Of a DNA stretch of 34,233 bases, positions 14,141 to 22,087 are shown piece by piece (within the stretch, counting starts at the first letter, position 1; each line of letters begins with the position of its first letter). The notes under the pieces are model-generated. The model had not been told where the DNA came from. It ran no database searches and was given only the letters and a program-made list of their open reading frames with translations. Source of the stretch: Actinomycetota bacterium (GTDB taxonomy: Bacteria > Actinomycetota > Actinomycetes > Actinomycetales > Kineosporiaceae); the NCBI GenBank assembly GCA_016213575.1, contig JACRAB010000313.1:1-34233 (forward strand), read 5' to 3'. A program made the position numbers and the translations under genes.

Positions 14141-15181
14141 GTGCGTGCCGTGGCCTACTGGGCGCCGGGGGAGCTGCGTCGGGTCGACCTGCCCGAGCCG
14201 ACGGTGGAGGCGCCGGACGACGCTGTCGTCGAAGTCCGACGGACCGCCGTCTGCGGCACCGACCTGCACCTCGTCGGCGACGGGCACGGGCTGACCCCTG
14301 GCACGGTGACGGGCCACGAGCTCGTCGGGACCGTGCGAGAGGCCGGTCCCGGGGTGCGACGGTTCCGACCCGGGCAGCGCGTCGTCGCGGCCGACTTCAC
14401 CGCGTGCGGACTGTGCTGGTGGTGCCGCCGCGGCGACCACTGGGAGTGCCCCGAACGACGGTTCATGGGCACCGGGACCGCGTTCGGCCCCGCCCTCGCC
14501 GGCTGCCACGCCGAACTGGTCCGGGTGCCGCACGCGGACGTCGTCCTCGCCCCGGTGCCGGACGAGGTACCCGACGACGCGGCCGTCTTCGTCGGGGACG
14601 CCCTCGCGACCGCGTACGCGGCCGTCCGCCGCACCGGGTTCACGCCGGGAGACGTCGTGGCCGTCCTCGGTGGTGGCCCGGTCGGCCAGCTCTGCGCCCA
14701 GGTCGCGCAGGCGGCCGGCGCCGGAGTCGTGGTCCTCGTCGAGCCGCTCGCCGCCCGGCGTGACCTCGCCGAGGCGTGCGGTGTGCCGGCCGCCGAGCCC
14801 GCTGCCGCTGACGACGCCGTCCGACGGGTGACCGATGGCCGGGGAGCCGACGCCGTTCTCGACGCCGTCGGAGGGCCCGCGCTCCTCGACGCGGCCCTCG
14901 GGCTGCTGCGGCCGCGCGGGACGCTCTGCTCGGTCGGCGTCCCGGGGCACCGGCCGTGGTCCCCGTCCCTCGCCCGGCTCTTCACCGACGAGATCACCCT
15001 GTCGTTCGCCGTCGGCGACGCGATGCGCGACGCCGACGCGCTCTTCGGGCTGCTCCGCGGCGGGCAGGTCGACCCGCTCCCGCTGGTCACAGCGACGGTG
15101 TCGCTCGACGACCTGCCTGCGGCCTTCGGTGCCGTGTCGGCACGCTCCGGGGTCAAGACGCTCGTGAGCCCCGATGGCTGA
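14141..15181 (+). CDS. zinc-dependent alcohol dehydrogenase (MDR family)
   Basis: 346 residues from GTG, 4 bp after the preceding stop. Catalytic zinc ligands are visible at Cys38 (VCGTDLH) and His59-Glu60 (TGHELVG). The structural-zinc lobe has Cys89, 92, 95 and 103. The Rossmann domain follows with VVAVLGGGPVGQLCAQVAQAAGA and an acidic end (VVLVEP), favouring NAD+. The family interconverts alcohols and aldehydes or ketones, including threonine, butanediol and formaldehyde. As the last gene of the shell operon it could make the aldehyde for the BMC or reduce excess aldehyde to recycle NAD+. No encapsulation helix is evident. It could also act outside the shell. Confidence 0.93.
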   Translation: MRAVAYWAPGELRRVDLPEPTVEAPDDAVVEVRRTAVCGTDLHLVGDGHGLTPGTVTGHELVGTVREAGPGVRRFRPGQRVVAADFTACGLCWWCRRGDHWECPERRFMGTGTAFGPALAGCHAELVRVPHADVVLAPVPDEVPDDAAVFVGDALATAYAAVRRTGFTPGDVVAVLGGGPVGQLCAQVAQAAGAGVVVLVEPLAARRDLAEACGVPAAEPAAADDAVRRVTDGRGADAVLDAVGGPALLDAALGLLRPRGTLCSVGVPGHRPWSPSLARLFTDEITLSFAVGDAMRDADALFGLLRGGQVDPLPLVTATVSLDDLPAAFGAVSARSGVKTLVSPDG

Positions 15182-15191
15182 CGCAGATGTG

Positions 15192-15227
15192 TTCACAGTC
15201 GACAAACCCGAACGTAGACTCACGTTC
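15192..15227 (+). promoter_or_regulatory. sigma70-like promoter with overlapping inverted repeat upstream of PucR gene
   Basis: TTCACA (15192-15197) and TAGACT (15215-15220) are 17 bp apart and resemble -35 and -10 boxes. The inverted repeat GAACGT-N6-ACGTTC (15210-15227) covers the -10 region, a natural place for autorepression. The promoter starts just after the alcohol dehydrogenase stop and 31 bp before the regulator's ATG. Confidence 0.5.
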
Positions 15228-15257
15228 TCGGCTGGACCAGCCCCGAGGAGCGACCCG

Positions 15258-17432
15258 ATGACGCTCGCGACTCCCGCGCCGGCGCGCCCGGCCGACGACC
15301 TCTGCGGCCTGCTCTCCACGGTCCCCGTCTCCGCCGAGGAGGCCCGCAGCCGGCTGCACGCGGCGCTCGAGTTCGCCATCGGCGGGCCGGTGTCCCTGCT
15401 GCGCCAGGCCCCCGACGGGCGCTGGTCGCTGCTCGCCGGGCCGCGGGTCAGACCTGCCGCGATCGACCTCACCGGCCGGCGCCGGTCCGGCCGGATGCGC
15501 TGGTGCGAGGCGGGCGACGTCGGCCTGGTGACGCACGAGGTCGACGTCGACGAGGCCCTCCTCCCGGTGCTGCAGCAGGCCTGCGCGTGGCTCACCCTCG
15601 TCCTGTCGCGCGGTGAGGCCGTCGCCGCCGGGTCGGACGCCGGCGCCGAGAGCCGCGTGCTGCAGGAGGTCATCGACCAGCTGCTCCGGGTCCGGGACCT
15701 CGACCAGGCGCTGCTGTCCATCACCGACCGCACCCTCACCCTCCTCGACGCCGACATCTGCGGGGTGCTGCTGCGCGAGGGCGACGAGCTGCGGATGCGG
15801 TCCTGCGCAGGTCACCGGATGGTCGAGACCGGTCGGCTGCGGATGGGCCGGGGCCAGGGCGTCGCGGGTCTGGTGTTCCTCACCGGCAAGCCCGCGAAGG
15901 TCGACGACTACGTCCGCGACGCGAGCATCAGCCAGGACTTCGTGCCGCTCGCCGAGCTGGAGCAGACGAGGTCGGCGCTCGCCGCCCCGCTCACCCTGCA
16001 CGGTGAGGTGATCGGCGTCCTCGAGGTGTGGCGGCGCCGGCCGTCACTGTTCACCGAGGACGACGTCCGGCGGCTCGTCACGCTCGCGGACGCCGCGACG
16101 ATCGCCATCGACAACGCCCGCCTCTACGACGAGCAGGCTGCCGCGCTCGAGGAGCTGTCCCGCGCGCGGGACGCCGTCGAGGCGCAGCTCGCGGTGCACC
16201 AACGCACGGCGCACCTGCAGCGGACCCTGCTCGGCGCCGTCCTCGAGGGCGAAGGGCTGGGCACCGTGACCCGGGTCGTCGCCGAGGAGACCGCGTGCCG
16301 CATCGCGGTCTACTACGGCGGCGGGCAGCTGGCGGCGCGGCACCCGACCCGGCTCGACCCCGTCGACCTGCCGTCCAGGCTTCGGATGCCGGCCCGGGCC
16401 GGCCGGCACGAGGTCACCCTCACCGACGGCAGCAAGCACGTCGCCTGGGTCCACCCTCTCGTCGCCGAGGGCGACGAGCTCGGCTGCGTCGCGCTGCTGC
16501 CCGGGCGGGAGCCGCCCGAGGTCATGGACGTCGTCGCCGGGCAGGCGGCGATGGCCTGCAGCCTCATGCTGCTGCGGCAGCGGGCCGCCGGGAAGGCCCG
16601 TGCGGAGGCGCTCGAACAGGTGGTCTGGGACCTCGTCCAGGGCAGCGCCGAGCACCTCGCCGGGGCGCGCTCCCGGGCCAAGCAGCTCGGCGTCCCGCTG
16701 GACCGGCCGATGCGGCTCGTCGCCGGCCGGCTCGACAAGGTCGAGGACGTCGTGGCCCTGCAGGGCTGGACCGCGAACCAGGCCGACCGGATGCGTCGCG
16801 ACGTCCTGCGGGCGCTCCGCCAGCGGTTCGGACCCCAGCACCTCGTGCTCGCGGCGCACCGGGCGGACACGTTCGTCGCGGTCATCGCGGGGCTGGACGC
16901 CGCGGCGGTCCGGGAGCGGCTGTCGGCGCTCAGCGCGACGATCCACGAGGACCTCCCGAGCCTGTGCGTCAGCTGGGGAGTCAGCCGGGAGGACGTGGAT
17001 CCCGCGGCGCTGCCGCGCTCGTTCGAGGAAGCACGGGTCGCGGCGTCCGCGTCCCGACGGCTCGGCGGCGACGGGGTCTGCCTCTACGAGCAGCTCGGGA
17101 TCGTCCGGCTGCTGCTCGGTTCCGGGCGTGAGCCCGACCTGCAGCAGTTCGTCGACGACGTCACGGGCCCGCTGCTCGAGTACGACCGGGACAACGCCGG
17201 TGCGCTCGTCCTCACCCTGCGGACCTTCTTCGACGCCGACTGCAGCCAGCGCGCGGCGGCCGAGCGCCTCTTCATCCACCACAAGACCATGCGCTACCGG
17301 ATGGAGAAGATCCGCCAGCTCACCGGGCTCGACCTGGCGCACCACGAGGACCGGATGCGTGCAGACTTCGCCCTGCGGCTGCTGCAGGTCAGCGCCGACG
17401 CAGCCGCCGTCGTCGCCGGCCCGGAGCAGTGA
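15258..17432 (+). CDS. GAF-domain PucR-family transcriptional regulator
   Basis: 724 residues. A first variable region (1-150) precedes a GAF sensor domain at about 150-295 (LLSITDRTLTLLDADICGVLL ... GQGVAGLVFLTGKPAKVDDY ... APLTLHGEVIGVLEVW). A helical and GGDEF-remnant-like region follows (about 330-640, with VAVIAGLDAAAVRERLSAL). The C-terminal PucR HTH sits at about 650-715 (LVLTLRTFFDADCSQRAAAERLFIHHKTMRYRMEKIRQLTG). Such regulators activate catabolic operons on binding an aromatic or other small ligand at the GAF domain. ATG at 15258 was chosen over upstream codons because of the GAGGAG ribosome site and the promoter at 15192-15220. It directly follows the BMC operon and is the best candidate for its regulator. 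Confidence 0.92.
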   Translation: MTLATPAPARPADDLCGLLSTVPVSAEEARSRLHAALEFAIGGPVSLLRQAPDGRWSLLAGPRVRPAAIDLTGRRRSGRMRWCEAGDVGLVTHEVDVDEALLPVLQQACAWLTLVLSRGEAVAAGSDAGAESRVLQEVIDQLLRVRDLDQALLSITDRTLTLLDADICGVLLREGDELRMRSCAGHRMVETGRLRMGRGQGVAGLVFLTGKPAKVDDYVRDASISQDFVPLAELEQTRSALAAPLTLHGEVIGVLEVWRRRPSLFTEDDVRRLVTLADAATIAIDNARLYDEQAAALEELSRARDAVEAQLAVHQRTAHLQRTLLGAVLEGEGLGTVTRVVAEETACRIAVYYGGGQLAARHPTRLDPVDLPSRLRMPARAGRHEVTLTDGSKHVAWVHPLVAEGDELGCVALLPGREPPEVMDVVAGQAAMACSLMLLRQRAAGKARAEALEQVVWDLVQGSAEHLAGARSRAKQLGVPLDRPMRLVAGRLDKVEDVVALQGWTANQADRMRRDVLRALRQRFGPQHLVLAAHRADTFVAVIAGLDAAAVRERLSALSATIHEDLPSLCVSWGVSREDVDPAALPRSFEEARVAASASRRLGGDGVCLYEQLGIVRLLLGSGREPDLQQFVDDVTGPLLEYDRDNAGALVLTLRTFFDADCSQRAAAERLFIHHKTMRYRMEKIRQLTGLDLAHHEDRMRADFALRLLQVSADAAAVVAGPEQ

Positions 17433-17460
17433 GCGGAACCTTGCGCCACAACGGTTCCGC
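17433..17460 (+). terminator. 8-bp hairpin between pucR-type gene and surE
   Basis: GCGGAACC (17433-17440) and GGTTCCGC (17453-17460) are perfect complements around a 12-base loop, starting right at the regulator's stop codon. No T-tract follows. It may be a weak terminator or an operator for the upstream regulator. Confidence 0.45.
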
Positions 17461-17487
17461 GCCCCGACGACAGGAAGTGAAGGACCG

Positions 17488-18279
17488 GTGACCGCTGACC
17501 GCGCGCGCCCTCTGCTCCTCGTGACCAACGACGACGGGATCGCCGCCCACGGCCTGTGGGACCTCGTCCGTGCCGTCGCCGGGCTCGGGGACGTCGCCGT
17601 CGTGGCGCCCGCCCGCGAGCAGTCCTGGACCGGTCGGGCACACCGCAGCGACCCCGACGAGACCGGGACCGACCCGGTGACCGCCGTCGTCTCCCGTGAG
17701 GTCGCGGCTCCCGAGGACGTCGAGCCGGCCTGTTGTCATGCCGTCGCCGCCACTCCCGCCCGGTGCGTCCGGCTGGCCCTCGACGGGCTCGGTCTGCGAC
17801 CTGCCGTCGTGCTGAGCGGGATCAACTCCGGCAGCAACGTGGGTGCTCTGGTCAGTGCGTCCGGGACGCTCGGCGCCGCCTGGGAGGCCGCAGGAGACCT
17901 GCTGCCGGCGGTCGCCTTCTCCCGGCCGGAGCGGATGGACAGGACCCAGGTGCCCGTGATGCTCGCTCACGTCCGGTCGGTCGTCGGACGAGTCCTCTCG
18001 GACGGACTGCCCGCCGGCGCCGCCGTGCTCAATGTGAACTTCCCGTCCGAGGTCGCCGCCGACGCACCGTGGACCACGACGACGACGAGCGGGACGTCGC
18101 TCTACGGGCACCGGATGACACCCGGCCCTCAGGACGACGGCACGACACGGTGGGCACTCGACTTCCTGCTGCACGAGGTCGCGCACGTCGAGCCGGGCTC
18201 GGACCTCGAGGCGCTGAGGGACGGGAGCGTCTCGTTGACGTTCCTGCCGTCCAGGCAGGGCCTGACCGCGACCTGGTGA
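17488..18279 (+). CDS. surE: 5'/3'-nucleotidase SurE family
   Basis: 263 residues from GTG at 17488, with GGAAGTGAAGG just ahead. The family signature LLVTNDDGIAAHG carries the metal-binding Asp pair near the N-terminus, VVLSGINSGSNVG is the second conserved block, and SGTLGAAWEA the third. SurE hydrolyses 5'- or 3'-nucleotides and other phosphomonoesters with a divalent metal. The insert after AREQSWTGRAHRS is longer and more polar than in enterobacterial SurE. It lies 55 bp after the PucR-type regulator and is co-oriented with the BMC operon, so a second phosphatase for this pathway is possible. An ordinary housekeeping role is equally possible. Confidence 0.9.
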   Translation: MTADRARPLLLVTNDDGIAAHGLWDLVRAVAGLGDVAVVAPAREQSWTGRAHRSDPDETGTDPVTAVVSREVAAPEDVEPACCHAVAATPARCVRLALDGLGLRPAVVLSGINSGSNVGALVSASGTLGAAWEAAGDLLPAVAFSRPERMDRTQVPVMLAHVRSVVGRVLSDGLPAGAAVLNVNFPSEVAADAPWTTTTTSGTSLYGHRMTPGPQDDGTTRWALDFLLHEVAHVEPGSDLEALRDGSVSLTFLPSRQGLTATW

Positions 18280-18296
18280 CGCGGCGGACCGGGGCG

Positions 18297-19535
18297 CTAC
18301 GGGCCGTCGCGGCCAGGCTCGGGGCGGGTCAGGAGCGGCTCGACGTGGTGCTCGCCGTGCGCCTGCTCGTGGCTCTCCCGGGCCCGGGTCAGCAGGGCCA
18401 TGAGCTCCGGCTCGTCACGGACCTTCTTCCGGTACTTCGGGCCCAGGGCGACGATCGTGTCCCGCTCGGCGAGCAGCAGCTGGAAGACCCGCTCCCGCTC
18501 GCTCTGGTCGTGGGTGTACTCCATGTCGAGGTAGCTGGTCGCGTGGCGGCGGGCGTTGGCGATCGCGGTCTGCGCCTTGCCCGCGGGGCTGAGCAGCGAC
18601 GCCACCACGGTGACGACGAGCACGCCGAGGATGACGCCGAGGCTGAGCCCGGTGGAGATCTCCACGACCTCGACCGGTTCGCCGCCGTTGACGAACGGCA
18701 GGTTGTTCTCGTGCAGGGCGTGGAGGATCAGCTTGACGCCGATGAACGCCAGGATCGCGGCGAGCCCGTAGGACAGGTAGATCAACCGGTCGAGCAGGTC
18801 GTCGACGAGGAAGAACAGCTGCCGCAGCCCCAGCAGGGAGAACGCCGTCGCGGTGAACACGACGTACACGTTCTGGGTCAGACCGAAGATCGCCGGGATC
18901 GAGTCCAGGGCGAAGAGGATGTCGGTGCCCCCGATGGCCACCATGACGAGCAGCATCGGTGTCAGGACGCGCCTGCCGTCCTGAACGGTGAAGAGCTTGT
19001 CACCGTCGTAGTGCTCGGTGGTGGGCAGAACCCTGCGCGCGATCCGGATGACCAGGGTGTCCCCGGTGCCCTCCTCGTCGCTGTCGGGCTTGAGCAGGTT
19101 GCCCGCGGTCATGAGCAGGATGAGGCCGAAGAGGTAGAACACCCAGGCGAACGTGTTGATGAGCGCCGCGCCGAGGAAGATGAAGCCGGTGCGGGCGACG
19201 AGGGAGAACACGATGCCGAACAGCAGGACCTTCTGCTGGTCCTCCCGGGGCACCCGGAAGCTCGTCATGATGATGAGGAAGACGAACAGGTTGTCGACGC
19301 TCAGCGCCTTCTCCGTGACGTAGCCGGCGAAGTACTCCGACCCCATGTCCGCCCCGCCGAAGACCAGCACACCGACACCGAAGAGCAGGGCGATCCCGAT
19401 GTAGAGCGCCGACCACGTCGACGACTCCCGCAGCGTCGGCACGTGCGCCTTGCGGACGTGGAACAGCAGGTCGTAGACGAGCAGCCCGACGATGAAGGCG
19501 AGGGTCGCCGCCCACACCCAGACCGGGACTCCCAT
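18297..19535 (-). CDS. TerC-family integral membrane protein
   Basis: 412 residues with eight or nine hydrophobic segments, starting VWVWAATLAFIVGLLVYDLLF. Two TerC signature blocks with buried acidic residues are present: EKALSVDNLFVFLIIM and GGTDILFALDSIPAIFG. The C-terminal 90 residues are soluble and charged (QSERERVFQLLLAERDTIVALGPKYRKKV), longer than in minimal TerC proteins. Members are linked to tellurium resistance and, in other bacteria, to manganese export. ATG at 19535 was chosen over an upstream in-frame start because the membrane segment begins immediately after it. It is convergent with surE (17-bp gap). No tellurite-resistance partners (terZABDE) are nearby, so general metal export is likelier. 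Confidence 0.93.
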   Translation of the reverse strand: MGVPVWVWAATLAFIVGLLVYDLLFHVRKAHVPTLRESSTWSALYIGIALLFGVGVLVFGGADMGSEYFAGYVTEKALSVDNLFVFLIIMTSFRVPREDQQKVLLFGIVFSLVARTGFIFLGAALINTFAWVFYLFGLILLMTAGNLLKPDSDEEGTGDTLVIRIARRVLPTTEHYDGDKLFTVQDGRRVLTPMLLVMVAIGGTDILFALDSIPAIFGLTQNVYVVFTATAFSLLGLRQLFFLVDDLLDRLIYLSYGLAAILAFIGVKLILHALHENNLPFVNGGEPVEVVEISTGLSLGVILGVLVVTVVASLLSPAGKAQTAIANARRHATSYLDMEYTHDQSERERVFQLLLAERDTIVALGPKYRKKVRDEPELMALLTRARESHEQAHGEHHVEPLLTRPEPGRDGP

Positions 19536-19650
19536 GGGTGCTCCTCGTGCTCGCCGGAACTCGGACCGGGGTGCGTCCACCCGCTCTGGATCGAGGATGC
19601 CATCGAGGTGGCCGGCGCACTGATCGAGGTTCCCCGGCCTCCGAGCCGGT

Positions 19651-19691
19651 GCTGACCGGGCACAGGGCTCGACGCCCTGTGCCCGGTCAGC
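19651..19691 (-). terminator. 18-bp perfect hairpin terminator of the ABC operon
   Basis: Positions 19651-19668 pair perfectly with 19674-19691 around a 5-base loop (TCGAC). It lies 28 bp beyond the stop codon of the permease gene on the minus strand and about 115 bp upstream of TerC, so it insulates TerC from the ABC operon. Confidence 0.8.
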
Positions 19692-19718
19692 GAGTGAGAC
19701 AGGCGCTTCCCGGCCCGG

Positions 19719-20543
19719 TCACTTCACCTCGGAGCGGCGCAGGAACAGCAGCCCGACGGTCAGCGGCAGCACGATCCAGATCGCGGTCGTCGAGGCGAGC
19801 ATGGCCCACTCCCTGCCGGTGTTCGTGGCGCCGTCGAAGAGGGTGACCTGGGTGTAGTTCCAGTCGATCCAGGGCTGCACGTCGGAGAACCACTCGCGCA
19901 GCTGGGCGAGCAGGGCGAGGATGCCCGGCAGCACGAGGGACACGACGAAGTAGCCGACGATGGCCGCGGCGGAGTTGCGCAGCACGACGCCGAGGGTGAA
20001 CCCGATCGCCATGCCGACGAGGTTGCCGAGCACGATCTGCGGCGCGGTCGAGAGGGAGATGTCCCAGACCGTGTCGACGCCGGCGAGCGCGGAGCCCGCG
20101 AGGTTGCCGAGGGCCCCGACGGCGAAGGCGACGGCCATCGAGACGACGCCGACCAGGAAGGTCGCGGTCGCCTTGGCCCCGATCACCCGGCCGCGACCGG
20201 GCACGAGGGTGAAGGTCGTGAGCCCGCTGCGCTGGCTCCATTCGCTGGTGACGCCGAGGATCGCGATCATCGGCAGGATCACGGACATCGGGAGGCCGAT
20301 CGCGGTCGCGAAGCTCTCGTAGGTCACCGCCTCGTCGGGCGCGAAGATGATGACGGCGCCGGTGGCCACGACCGAGAGGACGCCGATGCTGAGCAGCATC
20401 CAGAACCCCGAGCGGGTGTCGAACATCTTGCGCAGCTCGACCTTGACCAACCGTGCTGCCGGGATGGGACGCGCGGGCCGGCGAGCCCGGAAGGCCGCCG
20501 TCCCGTCGGTACCGGTCGTGGGGGAGACGGTCGTGGCGGTCAT
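19719..20543 (-). CDS. ABC-2-type transporter permease
   Basis: 274 residues. A Pro/Arg-rich cytosolic start of about 30 residues precedes the helical VKVELRKMFDTRSGFWMLLSIGVLSVVATGAVIIF. Five to six membrane segments follow (including LPMIAILGVTSEWSQR, VGVVSMAVAFAVGALGNLAG, YFVVSLVLPGILALLAQL), and the last ends LPLTVGLLFLRRSEVK. This matches the single-permease ABC-2 exporters of actinobacteria that work with one ATPase. It overlaps the ATPase gene by 4 bp, so the two are translationally coupled. The exported substrate cannot be told; such pairs often handle lipids, peptides or drugs. Confidence 0.9.
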   Translation of the reverse strand: MTATTVSPTTGTDGTAAFRARRPARPIPAARLVKVELRKMFDTRSGFWMLLSIGVLSVVATGAVIIFAPDEAVTYESFATAIGLPMSVILPMIAILGVTSEWSQRSGLTTFTLVPGRGRVIGAKATATFLVGVVSMAVAFAVGALGNLAGSALAGVDTVWDISLSTAPQIVLGNLVGMAIGFTLGVVLRNSAAAIVGYFVVSLVLPGILALLAQLREWFSDVQPWIDWNYTQVTLFDGATNTGREWAMLASTTAIWIVLPLTVGLLFLRRSEVK

Positions 20544-21439
20544 GCCGCAACTCCTTCGCGCTGGGTGTCGGCGGTGAGCGACAGGAACATGTCTTCGAGG
20601 CCCGCGCCCTCGGCAGAGCGGAGCTCGGTGAGGGCGACGCCCGCGGCCAGGGCCACCGCGCCCACCCGGGCGGGATCCGCGTCGGTGCGCACCGAGCCGT
20701 CGCCGGCGAGCACGCTGGCGATCCCGGCCTGCTCGAGTGCGTGCGCGAGATCGCGCGGTGCGGTGGAGCGGGCGAGGGTGCCGGCCGCAGCGAGCAGCTC
20801 CTCCTTGGTGCCGGACGCGACGATCCTGCCGTTGCCGATCACGACCAGGTCGTCGGCGATGACCTCGATCTCGTGCAGGAGGTGCGACGACAGCAGCACG
20901 GTGCCGCCCCTGTCGGCGTAGCCGCGCAGCAGGTCGCGCATCCAGCGGATGCCGGCCGGGTCGAGGCCGTTGGCGGGCTCGTCGAGGATCAGCACGCGCG
21001 GGTCGCCGAGCAGCGCGGTGGCGATGCCGAGTCGCTGGCGCATGCCGAGCGAGTAGTTGCGGACCCGGCGCCTGGCCTCGTTCGGCGTCAGGCTGACGAG
21101 CTCGAGCATCTCGTCGATGCGGGTGCGCGGCAGGCCCATCGTGTCGGCGGCGACGCTGAGGATCTCGCGGCCGGTGCGGCCGGCGTGCTGCGCGGAGGCG
21201 TCGAGGAGGACGCCGACCTCGAGGCCGGGGTTGGGGAGGTCGGCGAACCGCACCCCGTGGATGGTGGCGGAGCCGGACGTCGGGGCGGTGAGACCGACCA
21301 TGACGCGCATCGTGGTGGACTTGCCGGCGCCGTTCGGACCGAGGAAGCCGGTCACGCGGCCGGGCCGGGCGGTGAAGGAGACGTTGTCGACGGCCGTGAA
21401 GCCGGCGTACCTCCGGGTCAGTGACTCAACGGTGATCAT
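20540..21439 (-). CDS. ABC transporter ATP-binding protein (ABC-2 exporter type)
   Basis: 299 residues. Walker A is GPNGAGKST near residue 35, the signature is YSLGMRQRLGIA near 140, and Walker B is VLILDEPANGLDP near 155. The next conserved part, SSHLLHEIEVIADDLVVIGNGRIVASG, contains the switch His. The C-terminal 80 residues are the usual extension of drug/lipid exporter ATPases. It supplies ATP to the permease at 19719. It is divergent from the ArsR-YCII operon across about 220 bp. ATG is at 21439. Confidence 0.95.
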   Translation of the reverse strand: MITVESLTRRYAGFTAVDNVSFTARPGRVTGFLGPNGAGKSTTMRVMVGLTAPTSGSATIHGVRFADLPNPGLEVGVLLDASAQHAGRTGREILSVAADTMGLPRTRIDEMLELVSLTPNEARRRVRNYSLGMRQRLGIATALLGDPRVLILDEPANGLDPAGIRWMRDLLRGYADRGGTVLLSSHLLHEIEVIADDLVVIGNGRIVASGTKEELLAAAGTLARSTAPRDLAHALEQAGIASVLAGDGSVRTDADPARVGAVALAAGVALTELRSAEGAGLEDMFLSLTADTQREGVAA

Positions 21440-21626
21440 GGGCCCAACCCTCGCGGCTCGGCACCGGTCGGCACATCGGGTGTCACCCCCGGCGCTGCCC
21501 CCAAACGACCCTCGCCCGACCCTGAGCCGGGCTCGGGGTCACCCTGACCGTGTGCCCCACGCACCGGCAACCTCCTCGACGAGGGCCGAGCCCGGACCGT
21601 CGACAATGCTTCACCGATCCATTAAC

Positions 21627-21644
21627 GTTCACCGTACGGTGAAC
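21627..21644. promoter_or_regulatory. 18-bp perfect palindromic operator before arsR-type gene
   Basis: GTTCACCGTACGGTGAAC is exactly self-complementary and lies 17 bp upstream of the GTG start, just before the AAGGAGGTG ribosome site. A further TTCACCG half-site lies at 21610-21616, 18 bp upstream of the matching half of the palindrome. This is a likely autoregulatory site for the ArsR protein, by position and symmetry. Confidence 0.7.
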
Positions 21645-21661
21645 CAAGGAGGTGGGCGGCA

Positions 21662-22087
21662 GTGGGCGACGGTCCGGCACCGGACGACGAGTCGGACGAC
21701 GTTCTGGACGCCGTCCTGGTGGCACTGGCCAACCCGCACCGCCGCGACATCGTCTACCTCGTCGGCCTGCAGCCCCGGGCGGTCAGCCAGCTCGCCCGGC
21801 ACCGTGGACTGTCACTGCCCGCGATCCACAAGCACATCAGCATCCTCGTCGACGCCGGCCTGGTCGTCCGGCACAAGCGCGGGCGCACCACCTACCTCAC
21901 GCTCGACCGCCGTCCTTTGGCGCACCTGCAGGAGTGGGTCGGCCAGTTCCACACCTACTGGGGCGCCGACCGCGCCACCTACGACAACTACGCCCGACAC
22001 CTCGGAATCGACGACCCGGACGCCGACCAGGACGCTGCCGAGGACGCCGGGGCCGGAACCGACACCCCACCACGGAGGCAGCCATGA
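21662..22087 (+). CDS. ArsR-family winged-helix repressor
   Basis: 141 residues from GTG with a near-perfect AAGGAGGTG ribosome site. Residues about 15-90 form the ArsR fold: VLVALANPHRRDIVYLVGL, then RAVSQLARHRGLSLPAIHKHISILVDAGLVVRHKRGRTTYLTLD with recognition helix and wing. There is no Cys-rich metal site, so it is not a classical arsenic sensor; it resembles the ArsR members that act with YCII/SRPBCC partners. The last 40 residues are acidic and probably disordered. The stop overlaps the next start (ATGA). The palindrome at 21627-21644 is its probable operator, and the divergent ABC exporter may be a second target. Confidence 0.92.
   Translation: MGDGPAPDDESDDVLDAVLVALANPHRRDIVYLVGLQPRAVSQLARHRGLSLPAIHKHISILVDAGLVVRHKRGRTTYLTLDRRPLAHLQEWVGQFHTYWGADRATYDNYARHLGIDDPDADQDAAEDAGAGTDTPPRRQP

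Noticed and set aside
17488-18279. SurE-like gene as an encapsulated BMC enzyme
   Set aside because: No terminal amphipathic helix or linker is visible, so I only list it as a possible pathway phosphatase.
19536-19650. yybP-ykoY-type manganese riboswitch upstream of the TerC gene
   Set aside because: Such riboswitches precede some terC genes, but I could not find the conserved loop sequences or a convincing fold in the minus-strand leader.
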